Shown here: positions 43,164 through 53,939 of the stretch, piece after piece
Layout: the number at the start of each line of letters is the position of its first letter
How positions within the stretch are numbered: position 1 is the first letter of the stretch
From: Diplolepis rosae
Lineage: Eukaryota; Arthropoda; Insecta; Hymenoptera; Diplolepididae
Length of the DNA stretch: 64,000 nucleotides
Direction: 5' to 3'
Assembly: GCA_030998225.1 (NCBI GenBank)
Contig: JAPYXD010000734.1
Location: 1,426,001-1,490,000 of the forward strand
Notes under the pieces: model-generated
Told to the model about the DNA's origin: nothing
Databases searched by the model: none
Seen by the model: the letters and a program-made list of their open reading frames with translations, nothing else
Made by a program: the position numbers and the translations under genes

Positions 43164-44368
43164 TAGCCTTAGTTTAAAATTGCGCTAGTACTTTTAAGTC
43201 GCCTATGAAGATAGGCTTCGAATTTTAATATTAATACATGTTAGAAGAAAACACTCTTATTTAGAAATCGACTATATGATAAATGTGATTTATTCAATAC
43301 AAAAAACAACACACAGAAATACTCGAATAGTTACACTTAATTTAGAATTAAATTATTGAGGTGAAATAAACTTAGAAGGTTTTCAGTGACCGGCGCTATT
43401 TTCTTCTACGAGGAGAAGAAAGTAAATTCACTGAAAAACTCGAACAATACTATCTTAGCCAAAAAAGTGGCGGCGCGATCTCGGAACCTTAGGATTGAAA
43501 TCCCCACTTTAAAGAATAAAAATTAGAAAAAGTTGGGGATGATCTTTAACCAATGAGTATGTTTAGAGTGACCAAGTATGCATGATTTTTATAGTCTTTG
43601 CAAATGAAAATCTCCTTGATTCCGTAAAATTTCTATAGTCTCACGCGCCCCACATGGTCCATTTCATTAACCCTCTGGCCCAACTTTCCGAGAACCCGCA
43701 TCCATGTGCACTTGAGAAAGGCCGTAAAAGTCCAGACTTGTTAATTTATCTACGATTTCCAGGTTTTTAGTGTATAGATATTGAACTGTATTTAGACTTT
43801 TGTTAAAATATTAAATCAAACATAACGAGTTTCTACGAGTTCTCTTGTTTTGGAGTTCTTGGTCCAAAGTTGTTACCAAAATATTTTATGGTTTTCTGCA
43901 TTTTTATGTTACATATTCCTAATCAAATGATTTACGTATTGCTCTGATGTTGATTTGAATTTCTTTATGAGAATAAAGAAATGCATTCAAAATTCTAATT
44001 TCACATCAAACTTTATGGTGTTTCAGATAATAAAATAGAGTATTCTGGTTTTTAGGGACTTTTCAGAATTGGAATGATTATTATTTCTCTCACTGATGGT
44101 TCAAAGAGTTCTGTTTAATATCAAATAGATTTATTGTTTAGAATCGACTGTTTTTAAGTGGTCTCAAAAAGTAGTACTAATAAATTGATTTTATGTGAAC
44201 TGTCAGTAAATTCAAAATGTTATTTATAATTGAGTCTTTTGAACTCAAATAGCTGGATGTGAGCTCTCGACGTTTAAGAGTGGAAACTCACCTCACCTTG
44301 AGTGGAAACACTTCTTGTAAAAAGAATAAAATAGTATATTACGTGCCTAGGCGCACAATGAGGGTTAT
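43164..44368. other. AT-rich stretch without recognisable gene
   Basis: No domain-bearing frame. A short inverted pair ttttcagtga/tcactgaaaa at about 43380-43437 surrounds a tcttctacgaggagaaga hairpin; it could be a very small element. Confidence 0.45.
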
Positions 44369-44462
44369 TGCGTGACGAGCGACAATGCTCGCAGGAGATC
44401 GAAGCCAAGGCGTAGTCGAGGCGCGATCAGTCCTGCGAGCATTGTCGCGAGTCTCGCAATTT
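44369..44462. repeat. CpG-rich palindrome
   Basis: attgcgtgacgagcgacaat on the left and its near reverse complement attgtcgcgagtctcgcaat on the right, with gctcgcaggagatcg also inverted, form a hairpin of about 94 bp. It is unusually CpG-rich for this window. Confidence 0.75.
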
Positions 44463-44769
44463 CCCGAACAGTTACAGCACAGTTACAGAAAATGATCGAT
44501 TAAGATTTCGCGCGCGGATCGATCGTTTCAAAGGGCAGAAAAAATCTGATTGAATCTGATCTTCAGCGACAGAGTCTCGCGAGCTGCATAGAGTTCTAAA
44601 TTTCTCGGACATTTAAAAAAAATTTAAATATTACAGAGAATTCAAGGGAATTTTACCATACCTTCACCAATATTTTCTTTATCATTAAACCTTATAATAT
44701 TGTAAATTTATTTCCAAACACTATGAATTGCAATAGTGAAGGTTTCATAAAAATAAATTACGAAAAATG

Positions 44770-45000
44770 TCAAGTTTTATCGGAATTCAATATCAAAAAA
44801 TATTTTTTTATAGCCATTATATTAAATTCAAACATAAAGAACAAGTAATTCAAGTTTTCTACCCACGAATTACGCTTTGATTTAAATAATTGTTTGACAG
44901 TTTCGGGCCAGTTTATGCACTTTTTTAAGTGCTCTCTTCGTCGAGTGGCATGCTTTCTGTACATTTGATCACAGTATTTGCACTTGAAAAAAGCTTTATT
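44770..45000 (-). pseudogene. BED-type zinc finger exon (partial)
   Basis: On the minus strand KCKYCDQMYRKHATRRREHL is followed by KKCINWPETVKQLFKSK. The C-x2-C ... H-x4-C spacing fits a BED finger as found in hAT transposases and some host regulators. A polypyrimidine acceptor-like tttttttcaag precedes it at about 44985-44995. A short upstream ATG frame at about 45053 is too short to prove an exon. What follows the finger is AT-rich, with no transposase core. It is the remnant of a hAT element or a host BED gene; the sequence cannot tell. Confidence 0.5.
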
Positions 45001-45658
45001 TTGTTTATCAATAATTTAAAAAAGAAAATTCCAAATTATAATCTTTTTTTTCCATTTTTATTGCGCACGTTACACGAACTTCCAGAACAAAGCATTTATC
45101 AAAAACAATTGAAAGCTTGAACCGTTACGGACAAATATTTTTAAATTCTCATAAATTCTCGAAAAGCACATTTATCAGAGAAATTCTCAGTCATATTCCC
45201 GTGCTCCCAGACATATTCTCGGTCACATAAACTCTTTAGAACTCTAGAGCTGCACCGTCGTAAGTAAAGTTGCGCACCCTTCCTGCGTCTTCTCACTAAT
45301 TAGAACTAGATATTATAAACCTAGATGCGGTGCAGGGCGTCAGAGTGGTGGAACGATATATATAGCTAACCACTTTTTACGCCATATCGAAGTGCTGCCC
45401 TCATGGTACTACCAAGCCAAATCAAACCCAGCAAAGAAAAGTCGACAGAGATCAGGGTTGTGCAGTGACGCGTCACTCGGGGTTTTTTACGTAAATTACC
45501 TATGTGAGATATTTTACGTGGAAAACCGGTAAAATACCTAATAAATCACGTGCCAAGATGGCGGCCTTATCGAATTGTATATTACCTCACTTAATCAAAG
45601 TTCCGTTCCCGAAAAGTTTGTTTTAAACGTGAACATTGTTAATTAATCAATATCATCA

Positions 45659-45831
45659 ATGTCAACTGAAAATAAACGGGGGAAAATAAAATCTCACTTC
45701 GGGCTTCCATATATTCCATGGAATAAATTGAACTTTCTGCGGCTGCAAGAGAAAAATAAAAATGTTGCAAAATGTTTATTTTGTAGTAAAGTGTTAAAAA
45801 ATGTTGGATATGATCGCCTTTTGGGACACAG
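45659..45831 (+). CDS. BED-finger first exon of the hAT transposase (partial)
   Basis: ATG at 45659 opens MSTENKRGKIKSHFGLPYIP; VAKCLFCSKVLKNVGYDRLL follows with LGHR before a GTATGT donor at 45832. C-x2-C and a trailing H fit a BED finger cut by an intron. It lies ~200 bp inside the left hAT terminus, where a transposase would begin. No downstream exon could be recognised; the rest seems replaced by the 128-bp array. Confidence 0.55.
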
Positions 45832-46545
45832 GTATGTAGTTGTACATGTAAGCAATTGTAGAATATTATTATTTGTGCGATTATGTATTAATACAATTTT
45901 TTTGAGTATACCAGTTAATATTCTAACCTCAAATTCGTAAATTTTTATAGATTTGCAAGATTTTCTTTGCATTTAGTGTATCTCCGTTGAAAGAGTTCGA
46001 AATTGTCCTAAGTTAATTTTTTATTTATTTAAATGATGTTTGTGGACCCAAAGGTGTCAGGAAGAACTATAGACATGGATTATGTGAAAATGTACAAAAT
46101 CTTTATTAAATTCCTATATCATAAATTTATCTTATACAATGGCGGACACGGCGCATTAACTACCTTAAGAGATATCGAAACAGTTATGATCTACAAGTGT
46201 AGATGGCTCGGCTATCGCGGAACCACGTCCAAGTTTTTATTTAGATGGCGCAGCTATCGCAGAGGGCAGATTCAACTTCTACGTAATCTTCAATAGTGGT
46301 GTTGCTTTATGGCTAACACCATTCCAAGTAGTCAAAGAAGTTATCAAAATAACTCAACTTCGCAATATGCAGATGGTGTGCGTGTCACACAAAATATATT
46401 CGATTTTTACAGAACCTTCAATAGTGGCGCTGTTTTATGGCGATCACGACTCTGCGTAATCAGAGAAATTGTTAAAATAATTCAAGTTTGCAGCATGCAG
46501 ATGGCGCAACTGTCGCACAAAGCGTGTTCAAGTTTTACACTAGAT

Positions 46546-46855
46546 CACGGTCGTATAAACAGATCTGGCATCTCCCGTGGTGGGGGATGTTCCCCTATCG
46601 TGACGAGCAGTAGTTTCGAAAGTGACCGCTTGGGCAGCGCTGCAATCGAGTAGTGGTATGAATACCCGTGGTTTACAGAAAGCTTTCACAGCTGACTACG
46701 TTTTGGGTATATCTATATACATACATGCTACGGTACGGTCATTCGGGCCACTACTCGATACTAGCGCTTTCCGTAGCAAAAATATGAAACATTCTGACTT
46801 CAATAAGGGAACATCCCCCACTACGGGAGATGCCAGACCTGTCTATACGACCGTG
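46546..46855. mobile_element. MITE with CACGGTCGTATA termini, 8-bp target duplication
   Basis: The left end is CACGGTCGTATAAACAGATC and the right end, on the other strand, CACGGTCGTATAGACAGG. CACTAGAT is duplicated (46538-46545, 46856-46863). It is 310 bp. The inverted arms, about 50 bp, include GGCATCTCCCG. An 8-bp duplication fits hAT or P superfamilies; the termini are not a clear match to either. Confidence 0.9.
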
Positions 46856-46890
46856 CACTAGATTCACTAGCAGCCTTGCTTCACGGCTAA

Positions 46891-47036
46891 AGGAGGAGTT
46901 ACACCTCTGCATGCAGGAATTATGCATGCACGTTACCATGGTAACATATTAGTGGGAAAGAGATAGGAAAATTGTCCGTTTCTTTCTCTCTTGTATGTTA
47001 CCATGGTAACCTGCACGCAGAGGTGTAATACCTCCT
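46891..47036. mobile_element. Palindromic MITE with TAA target duplication
   Basis: AGGAGGAGTTACACCTCTGC at the left and the near reverse complement gcagaggtgtaatacctcct at the right, each with a gttaccatggtaac block inside. TAA lies on both sides. The 3-bp TAA duplication suggests PIF/Harbinger (inference). Confidence 0.82.
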
Positions 47037-47877
47037 TAACACGAATCTAGATAATCAAGGGGACTGTTAAAACAATTCAAGTCTGCAACGTGCAGATGGC
47101 GCAAGTGTCGCGCAAAATATATTCAATTTCTACACAACTCTCAATGGTGGCGTTGCTTTATGACTAACATGACTCTACGTAATCAAAGAGATTGTCGCAA
47201 TAACTCAAGTTCGCAATATGCAGATGGCGCAAACATCGCACCAAGTATGTTTAAGTTTATACACAATATACAAGACGATACCGCTTTATGGCTGAATCAA
47301 CTCTGAATAATTAAAGAAATTATTAAACCAATTTAAGTTCGCAATACGTAGATGGCGCAAGTGTCGCAAACAGTATTTTTAAGTTTTACAAGACCGATGC
47401 CACTTTATGGCTGACCCAACTCTAAATAATTAAAGGAATGATTAAAGCAATTTAAATTCGCAATATGTAGATTATATTTATTGAAAATATAGATTATTTA
47501 AAGGGGCAATACTATTCGCAGGTAAAATTTGATTAGTTGGTATAATTTATCGAAACGTTTTTTAAAATTCCTTATTGTATTATTTTGTGCTAAAAAACGT
47601 TTCTGCATTATATTTTTTTTAAATTATCTATTTGTGGTCTTGTGAATATGCTGAGAATTTCAAGAAAGTAAACCATACTTGCTGTATTGGCATCTTACAC
47701 TGTTCTTAACATCGACAATTATCTAATTTTTTCGGAAAATGCAGGATCATCCACGATTTTAGAACCACATAATTTACATCATATAGACAACAAATGGGGT
47801 AAAATACCTAGTAATTTACGGTAAAAAAACTACGTAAATTACCTAGAGTATTTTACTTACCCAATTCTGACAGAGAT

Positions 47878-48186
47878 GAGTTGGGAGATTGCTAAAGTAA
47901 TGGAATAAGAGAATTTCACAAAAGTGGGCTGATAAACGCACCCTCTGAACGCTTTACTATGAGTTACTTTAAAGGTGAACCTTGTGCGTCGGTAAAAAAA
48001 GAAAATTAGAAAATCCAGACATGATTTACCATCAGAATTCCTATGGAGGGGCATCGGCGCGCGCTGCCCTTGTTTCTTCCTCGTTGCTCTTGCACACGAG
48101 AACGACTCGTCCCACTTCTCCTTATTCTCCACGCTTCCTCCACGCAATGCTATTTTTAGATTTCAGGCTTTCGGTTATCGAGTCTT
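47878..48186. other. Stretch without recognisable gene
   Basis: Open frames exist on both strands (47857-48248) but overlap and lack domains. Confidence 0.4.
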
Positions 48187-48236
48187 CTTCTTCTTCTTGT
48201 TTGTGGCTTCTTGCTGTTCAGCAAATAGCCATAACT
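48187..48236 (-). repeat. SINE-like tail fragment with (GAA)n
   Basis: On the minus strand ATGGCTATTTGCTGAACAGC is followed by gccacaaacaagaagaagaa. It matches the 57-bp insert at 54949-55005, which has a 14-bp target duplication, so both seem to be copies of one short retroposon with a GAA-repeat tail. Confidence 0.65.
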
Positions 48237-49849
48237 CACACACAATAGGAAACCTCCACGAATTAGTATCCTCAATTTAATGGAGACACTCGTATATGCC
48301 AATGAAAATAAAGTTTCAACATAGTTGACCAATCAAGGCACAATAGAAATTTCTTCCCAAAAGAAATTTCGAGTGATTGATAGGAGCGCCTGAGGAAACG
48401 TACCCGAACCAATAGCTCGCAAGCTAATTAAATGTACCGTCCAATCAGAATTCAGTTCCATTAACACGAGTATGCGCACACTTAAAAATTTAGGCGCCTG
48501 CAGATACGATTTCGAAGCACGAACCTAAAACTCGCGAGACTAATGATAACAACATAAGTAAAATTAAGGGCATCAAAACAACCGGCAAGGACATGTTATA
48601 TATCCCAGAGGAAACAAAGCAGACGCTTGTAAGTACTGAGCTAAGCTCTAGACGAGGCTAAGGCAGTATAAACAAATAAGACAATAGAAAGGGTCACCCG
48701 GACGCTTATTATTCGAATTGGAAACTGTCTATCAACCGTCACTCAACATCAAAGCCATTTTAAAGAGATTCGAGGCTCTATTTGAAACGTCCAAATTAAC
48801 ACAATGAAGTTGGCGTACAGCATTCAAAGTCTGAGGCACCCCGCACTAAAACGAGCAGTTTCAAAACACTAGCCGAAAAATGATTGGAAGCATCGTAAAA
48901 GGGCTCGCACTGATCCCACTTTATCCACTTACATTTTCCGCACACGCGAAAGAGGCAAACCACCCTGTTAATATAAAACAGTACTGAGAACCATACAAGT
49001 ACAACCAAAGGAACACCAGAATGGATCCAACGGTAAACAATTATACACGAGCAAACACGTCCGGCCGTGGCCGAAGCCACGACCGGACTCGGTTATCGAG
49101 TCGGACAGTCGGAATTGAGATAACCAAGTTGACGTCACAGGCCATGTGGTAGGGATAGACTGTAAGTTAGGTTGGTCTTGGACCAAAGAAATATATGGGA
49201 ATCATTGGGAAATTGATGAAACAAAATTTTCTAGCGTAAAAGTAAGTCATAAATTTATTAATAATTATATTTTTCAAGTGCAAAATTAATTTCCGCTTAT
49301 TTTGAGCACCTACTTGTCGTTTGTCATTCTTTTAATTTTTTAATATAAAATAAAATATCATAAATTTGTAGGTTATGATGACCGTTTGTTTTGAAAGATT
49401 TGAAGAATGGATCGATAAGCATGTTCTCGTTTTCAACACATTCTTCAAATCCTTCAAAACAAACTTCAAATAATAACTCGGTCTTATATTCTTCGGACCC
49501 TAAAGCCAATTAATAACATCAACAATATTTGAATATTAATACTAAGGGTAGATATAAGTCCTGTTTCATTATTATTTAAATTTATTACTTGTAATTTGAT
49601 ACTTAAGTTCAAGTCAATTTTATAATATTATCGATGTGAATTACATTTTCTCAAAGTTACTAAATTTGTTTTTGATTTCAAATGAAAAATTCAATTTACT
49701 TAAAGCTCTATCATGACACTTGCGCTTCGCGCTCGATTTTCTGTATACATTTCTGTAACTTTCTAATAATTTACAAGATTACAAAAAATCTATTTTCTTC
49801 CAAATATTTAAAAAAGGAAGAGAATTCATAGACTCTTTTAGAGGAAACG
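48237..49849. other. Stretch without recognisable gene
   Basis: No recognised domain. Three CCAAT-type motifs (gaccaatcaagg about 48329, gaaccaatagc about 48407, gtccaatcaga about 48438) lie within about 120 bp. That could mark a promoter, but no gene was identified next to it. Confidence 0.4.
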
Positions 49850-50310
49850 ATTTTTTGTATTATCGCTTATTTTGTATTTCACATATTTTGGTTCAAAAAT
49901 GGAATTTTTTATTTTCAATAGTGTTTTTTTAAAACCAAAACATAAAATATACATCTTGTCAAAAAATGTACTACTGAGAATTTGTAGACCTCATTTAGGC
50001 AAATAATTTTCCATCTCAACGTTTTTTTCGTATGTCACATATTATGTTCAAATAATGGAATTTTTGAATTTTAATCGTATTTTTTAAAATTAAAATGAAA
50101 AATATACGTTTTATCAGAAACTATATCTGAAAATATTTGTATATATTATTGAAACGAACGTTTTACGTTAATACGTTTTTTTCGTATTATATTATAGTTA
50201 TATAATCACATATTTTAGTTAAAAAATTGAATTTCGGATTTTCAATGGTATTTGTTTTTTAATTAAAAAGAAACATATACATCTTATGAAATAATGTTGC
50301 AGTTCAAACT
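49850..50310. repeat. Three diverged tandem units of ~145-170 bp
   Basis: Each unit has a ttttttcgtatt-type start, a cacatattttggttcaaaaa-type block, a tggaattt..attttcaat block, and a aaaatatacatctt-type end. Units start at about 49850, 50020 and 50165. AT-rich and diverged. Confidence 0.65.
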
Positions 50311-50411
50311 TGTAGATCTTTATATCATATAGGTTTGGCTTCATCGGTCTGGCGGTCAATAAAACAACATTCTATAAAAAACTCCTTCATTATATTTGGT
50401 CAAAAATTCTC

Positions 50412-50446
50412 CTATGTTTCAACCTCACTGCGGGTCTTTTTCAAGG
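50412..50446 (-). ncRNA. Degenerate hammerhead-like PLE terminal motif (minus)
   Basis: On the minus strand CCTTGAAAAAGACCCGCAG is followed by tgaggttGAAACATAG, so an ACC/GGT stem precedes GAAAC. It is the same layout as at 17205-17236. It reads opposite to the PLE that follows, so it may belong to another lost copy. Confidence 0.35.
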
Positions 50447-50459
50447 AATATATACTCGT

Positions 50460-50900
50460 ATGGAATATATACTTTCAAACTTGAAGATAATTGTACTATC
50501 AACTATCCCAATTATCAATAAAAATTTGAGCTCTGTCATCAAATTAGGTAAAGACAGCACCAACAAAATGGATACAACTAATGTTGTTTATAAAATTCGT
50601 TGCAAAGATTGCGGAGCATGTCATATCGGTGAAACAAAAAGAACTTTAAATACACGTATAAAGGAACATATTAATAATAAAAATAACGAATCAGTTGTTT
50701 GACAGCATCAAATTAATTTTAGACATGAATTTGATTGGAATAGGACTGTTGTAGTAGATTCCGAAATTATTTATAAAAAGAGACTTATATCAGAAATGAT
50801 TCATATCAAATGTCAAAAAATAGCATAAATAAAAAAGATGATATTTATACGTTAAATTCTAACTATTTTCCACTGCTGAAGAGTTTGAAATTATGAATAC
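50460..50900 (+). pseudogene. Penelope-like element copy 3, upstream partial copy (GIY-YIG end)
   Basis: The frame gives MDTTNVVYKIRCKDCGACHI, then GETKRTLNTRIKEHINNKNN. This is a PLE GIY-YIG nuclease (VVYKI...HIGETKR...IKEH). TGA at 50701 interrupts it. The same frame then continues INFRHEFDWNRTVVVDSEII and YKKRLISEMIHIK, the usual end. The RT that should precede it is missing, so this is a 5'-truncated unit lying upstream of a second unit in the same orientation. Confidence 0.88.
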
Positions 50901-51236
50901 TGTTCCTGTTTTTGAAATTATTATTTAACGTATGAATACTCATTTGTATAATATACAAGTTTAAGTTAGTGGTAGTTTATTAATATTAGTGTCCTCTGTC
51001 TTATAAATAAGGAAAGAAAATTGCGAATAGAGTCAGTTTAATATTTCATTTCGGGACGTAACATGTGACTAATTAAATTAGATTTTAATATTTGACTAAG
51101 TGTTATAAATGTAAAGACTTCACTTTTAAGGTAAAATTTTTTGTCTCTTTAGAAAGTGTTTTTTCACTGTTTTGTAAAATTTTGTGAAATTTATTGTGAT
51201 TTCTAATTTATATAACCTTTATCAATTAAATATAGC

Positions 51237-51267
51237 CTGATGAGGTTGGCGAACCAAGCCAACGAAA
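51237..51267 (+). ncRNA. Hammerhead-ribozyme-like core in the PLE inter-copy region
   Basis: CTGATGA (51237-51243) matches CUGANGA exactly. GTTGGC (51245-51250) pairs with GCCAAC (51258-51263) as a perfect 6-bp stem II. GAAA (51264-51267) follows, then CGTCG. It lies between the truncated upstream PLE copy and the start of the next, where pseudo-LTR hammerheads are found in this class. Stem I, stem III and the cleavage triplet were not resolved. Confidence 0.6.
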
Positions 51268-51356
51268 CGTCGCTCATGACAAATTATGGATGAGTGTTTC
51301 AATTATTTTTTCTAACCCACAACTTGATCGATTTATACATCTATTAAATACACATC

Positions 51357-52852
51357 ATGAAGGGTGAAAATTCTACAATATTTTCAACTACTAGTCCTGG
51401 ATCGGAGACGGACTCTTTTATACACATCAAGAATTTGTTCCAATACATTGGCAGCAAATATGGAACACAACTTAAAATTTTACTAAAAAATTGGACTTCC
51501 ACAAATCAACGTCTAGCTGTGGCCACATCTAAACTTCGTTTTCTACTAAGGTGCAGAAGTAATGACGTAATACCGATACATGTTCAGAATTTATATAAAC
51601 AATATTATAATGTATCATTTTTTAGTAATAGTTGTAAAAGGGATTTTCATAGATTCAACAATTATTCCATGAAAAAATTGTTGGATTTTGAAATTAGAGA
51701 CATTAATTTCCATTTACTTTTCTTAAAGAAGTCACTTAAAAAATAGACAAAGACATTTCTACTACTACTCTTGATTCTAGTACCAAAAAAAATTTTTTCT
51801 TTTTTTCTCAAAAAAAGTTTAATTCTATTTTATCTAATCACAATTTTATACATCAAGAAAAGTTTACATCCTTGCTACCGAAAAAAGATAATCTTACATT
51901 AAGTTGTAAGGATACTTTTGTTAAAAATTTATCAGAAGTTCAATTACCTTCCGAGGTTATTGACACTGTATCCCTGGGCTCAAACTTTAGCGTTCATTCG
52001 AAAATATCTAAACAACAGATCATTGACATTGTTAAGAACGTCGAAACTTCATTACAGCTATTAGATATAAACAATGACGTCAAGAACGAAATAAGGGAAA
52101 TAACAACTAAGAATGTTAACAATTTGATCAAGAATGAGTTTCATATCTCAAAAGAGGACAAAAAATTTCAAAAAATCTAAAAATCACCAAAAAGTTCCTT
52201 AATGACAATCCGGATATCTTTTTTACTAAAGCCGATAAAGGTAATGTTACAGTCTGTTTGAAAAAATCTGAATATATTATTAAGATGAACAATCCTTTAC
52301 CTGATACTTCCACTTACATTTCAATTGATAAAAATCCACACAGGAAACTTCAGGAAAAAACTTCTAAGATACTAAAAAATTTAAATGATAATGAATTTTT
52401 AAAACAAAAATACCATAACAATCAATTAACTTTAACTAGTACAGTCCTTCCTAAGTGCTATGGACTTCCAAAGATCCATAAAAAAGATATTCCGATGCGT
52501 CCAATCATTTCCTCAATTAACAGCCCTACACATTTTTTAGCGAAAGTTATTATTGAAGAATTAAAAAATATTGTCAAACTTCCAAAATCACATATAAATA
52601 ACAGTTTTGAACTAAAAGAAAAATTAAAAAATATTATTTTAGACGATGACCAAGTTATTTTTCTCTCGATGTGAATTCTCTTTTTACTAATGTTTCTTGC
52701 AACTTAGTTTTAGACAGTTTAGGTAGAAGATTTTTTTGCATTAATGAGAATTGTAAAATCCCGTTTAATGATATTCGTGATTGTGTTAGATTTTTGTGTG
52801 ATAATACGTTCTTCGTATTTAATGATAGGTTCTACAAGCAAATTTATGGATA
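51357..52852 (+). pseudogene. Penelope-like element copy 3, downstream copy (N-terminal and RT start), truncated
   Basis: ATG at 51357 opens a PLE N-terminal region (KLRFLLRCRSNDVIPIHVQN and RDINFHLLFLKKSLKK, stop at 51746). After frame changes come VKNLSEVQLPSEVIDTVSLG (about 51920), SEYIIKMNNPLPDTSTYISI, then LPKCYGLPKIHKKDIPMRPI, the well-known RT motif, and LFTNVSCNLVLDSLGRRFF and FNDRFYKQIYG. It stops being PLE at about 52852, before the YVDD motif, and abuts the minus-strand Gypsy 2. There are stop codons or frameshifts at 51746, about 52178 and 52672. It is in tandem with the upstream partial copy, as in Penelope pseudo-LTR structures. Confidence 0.88.
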
Positions 52853-53487
52853 GACAATCCGCTACTTTAATTTCTTTTCCTTTTACATATTCTATTTCGT
52901 ATTCGTATTCTTCCATACGAAGTCTCCATTGTAAGAGTCTTGAGCTAGGGTCTTTCACATTGTGCAGCCAAACTAAAGCACGATGGTCTGTTTGAATTTC
53001 TTTCCGAGAAGATATTGTCTGAGGCGTTTCATAGCCCATACAATTGCTAAAAGTTCCTTTTCAGAGGTGGTGTATTTTTTTTGGCTTTGTTCAATGTTCT
53101 TGATATGAAAAGACAAGGGTGCCCGTCTTGGCTCAATACTGCTCCTAATCCACAGTTGCATGTGTCCGTAGTTAGTATAAATTGTTTGGAACAATCAGGG
53201 AATTTTAAAACTGGTGCGGTTATCAATGCGTTCTTCAAATCGTAAAATGCCTTTTCACAGTCTGGAATCCAATCGAATATTGTCTCTTTCTGAGTTAGCT
53301 TTGATAAGGGTCTCGCTATAGAAGAGAAATTCTTGATGAATTTCCTATAGTAACCTGCAAGTCCTAAGAATGATTGCACATCTTTTACAGTTTTCAATGG
53401 TCTGAATTCTTTTATGCAGTTTATTTTTTCGGGGTTGAGTTTGACTCCTTCTTTGATTATTATGTGTCCATAATATTCTAGTTCCAT
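52853..53487 (-). pseudogene. Ty3/Gypsy 2 RT connection and RNase H, truncated
   Basis: The frame reads PLKTVKDVQSFLGLAGYYRK, then FDWIPDCEKAFYDLKNALIT and ILTTDTCNCGLGAVLSQDGH (first RNase H Asp). A frameshift follows, with SEKELLAIVWAMKRLRQYLL (Glu) and TDHRALVWLHNVKDPSSRLL (Asp). KGKEIKVADCLS closes RNase H, and the element ends at about 52853 against PLE copy 3, so the integrase and 3' LTR are gone. Confidence 0.9.
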
Positions 53488-53939
53488 AGCATTCCATAGT
53501 ATTCTAGTTCTGGTTTGAGGTATTCACATTTTTTCGGTTCTAATCTTAGTCCTAACTGGTAGATTCTTTCCATGACTGCTACTAAATTTTCATTATGTTC
53601 CTGAATTGAGCTTCCAAATATCACAATGTCATCTATGTACACAAAGCATTTTGTTCCGATTTGTCCTCTGAATGCATTATCCATCATTCTTTGGAAGGTG
53701 GCTGGTGCGTTTTTTAAACCGAAAGGCATGCAATTGTATTCGAAATGTCCTTGGATTGTAGAAAATGCAGTGTACCTTTTGTCTTCTTCCTTCATCGGGA
53801 TTTTGTGGAACCCAGCTGAGAGGTCAAAGGCAGAAAAGAACTTAGCTTTTCCTAAGTGATCTAGTATATCATCGATCATTGGTAATGGGTGAGCATCTTG
53901 ATCCGTGTCTTCATTAATCTTTCTGTAGTCAATTACCAT
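53478..53939 (-). pseudogene. Ty3/Gypsy 2 reverse transcriptase
   Basis: MVIDYRKINEDTDQDAHPLP, FSAFDLSAGFHKIPM (first Asp), FEYNCMPFGLKNAPATFQRM and the active-site YIDDIVIFG are all in one frame. A short duplication (tattctagttc twice, about 53473-53512) and a frame change separate it from the connection segment. Confidence 0.93.

Larger units (their letters stand above)
46180..47480 (+). repeat. Minisatellite, period ~128 bp, within the hAT element
   Basis: agatggcgcaa-type landmarks fall at about 46243, 46371, 46499, 47093, 47222 and 47349, giving steps of 127-129 bp except across 46538-47040, where two MITEs are inserted. Each unit also contains aatagtggcgctgttttatg and gtaatcaaagaaattgtt variants. 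A final unit decays near 47470. Confidence 0.85.
45453..47869 (+). mobile_element. hAT-type DNA transposon, 8-bp target duplication
   Basis: ACAGAGAT stands on both sides (45445-45452, 47870-47877). The left terminus is CAGGGTTGTGCAG and the right one, on the other strand, CAGAATTGGGTAAG. Both subterminal regions carry acgtaaattacc and attttac blocks. An 8-bp duplication with CAG termini is the hAT hallmark. The element contains a BED-finger first exon and then an array of 128-bp repeats, with no transposase catalytic domain, so it is non-autonomous or decayed. Confidence 0.85.

Noticed and set aside
45659..45972. A separate minus-strand gene at 45694-45972
   Set aside because: It is antisense to the BED-finger exon, which has a start, a domain and a splice donor on the plus strand.
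48329..48450. A promoter with three CCAAT motifs
   Set aside because: No gene or start was found next to it; CCAAT alone is common by chance.
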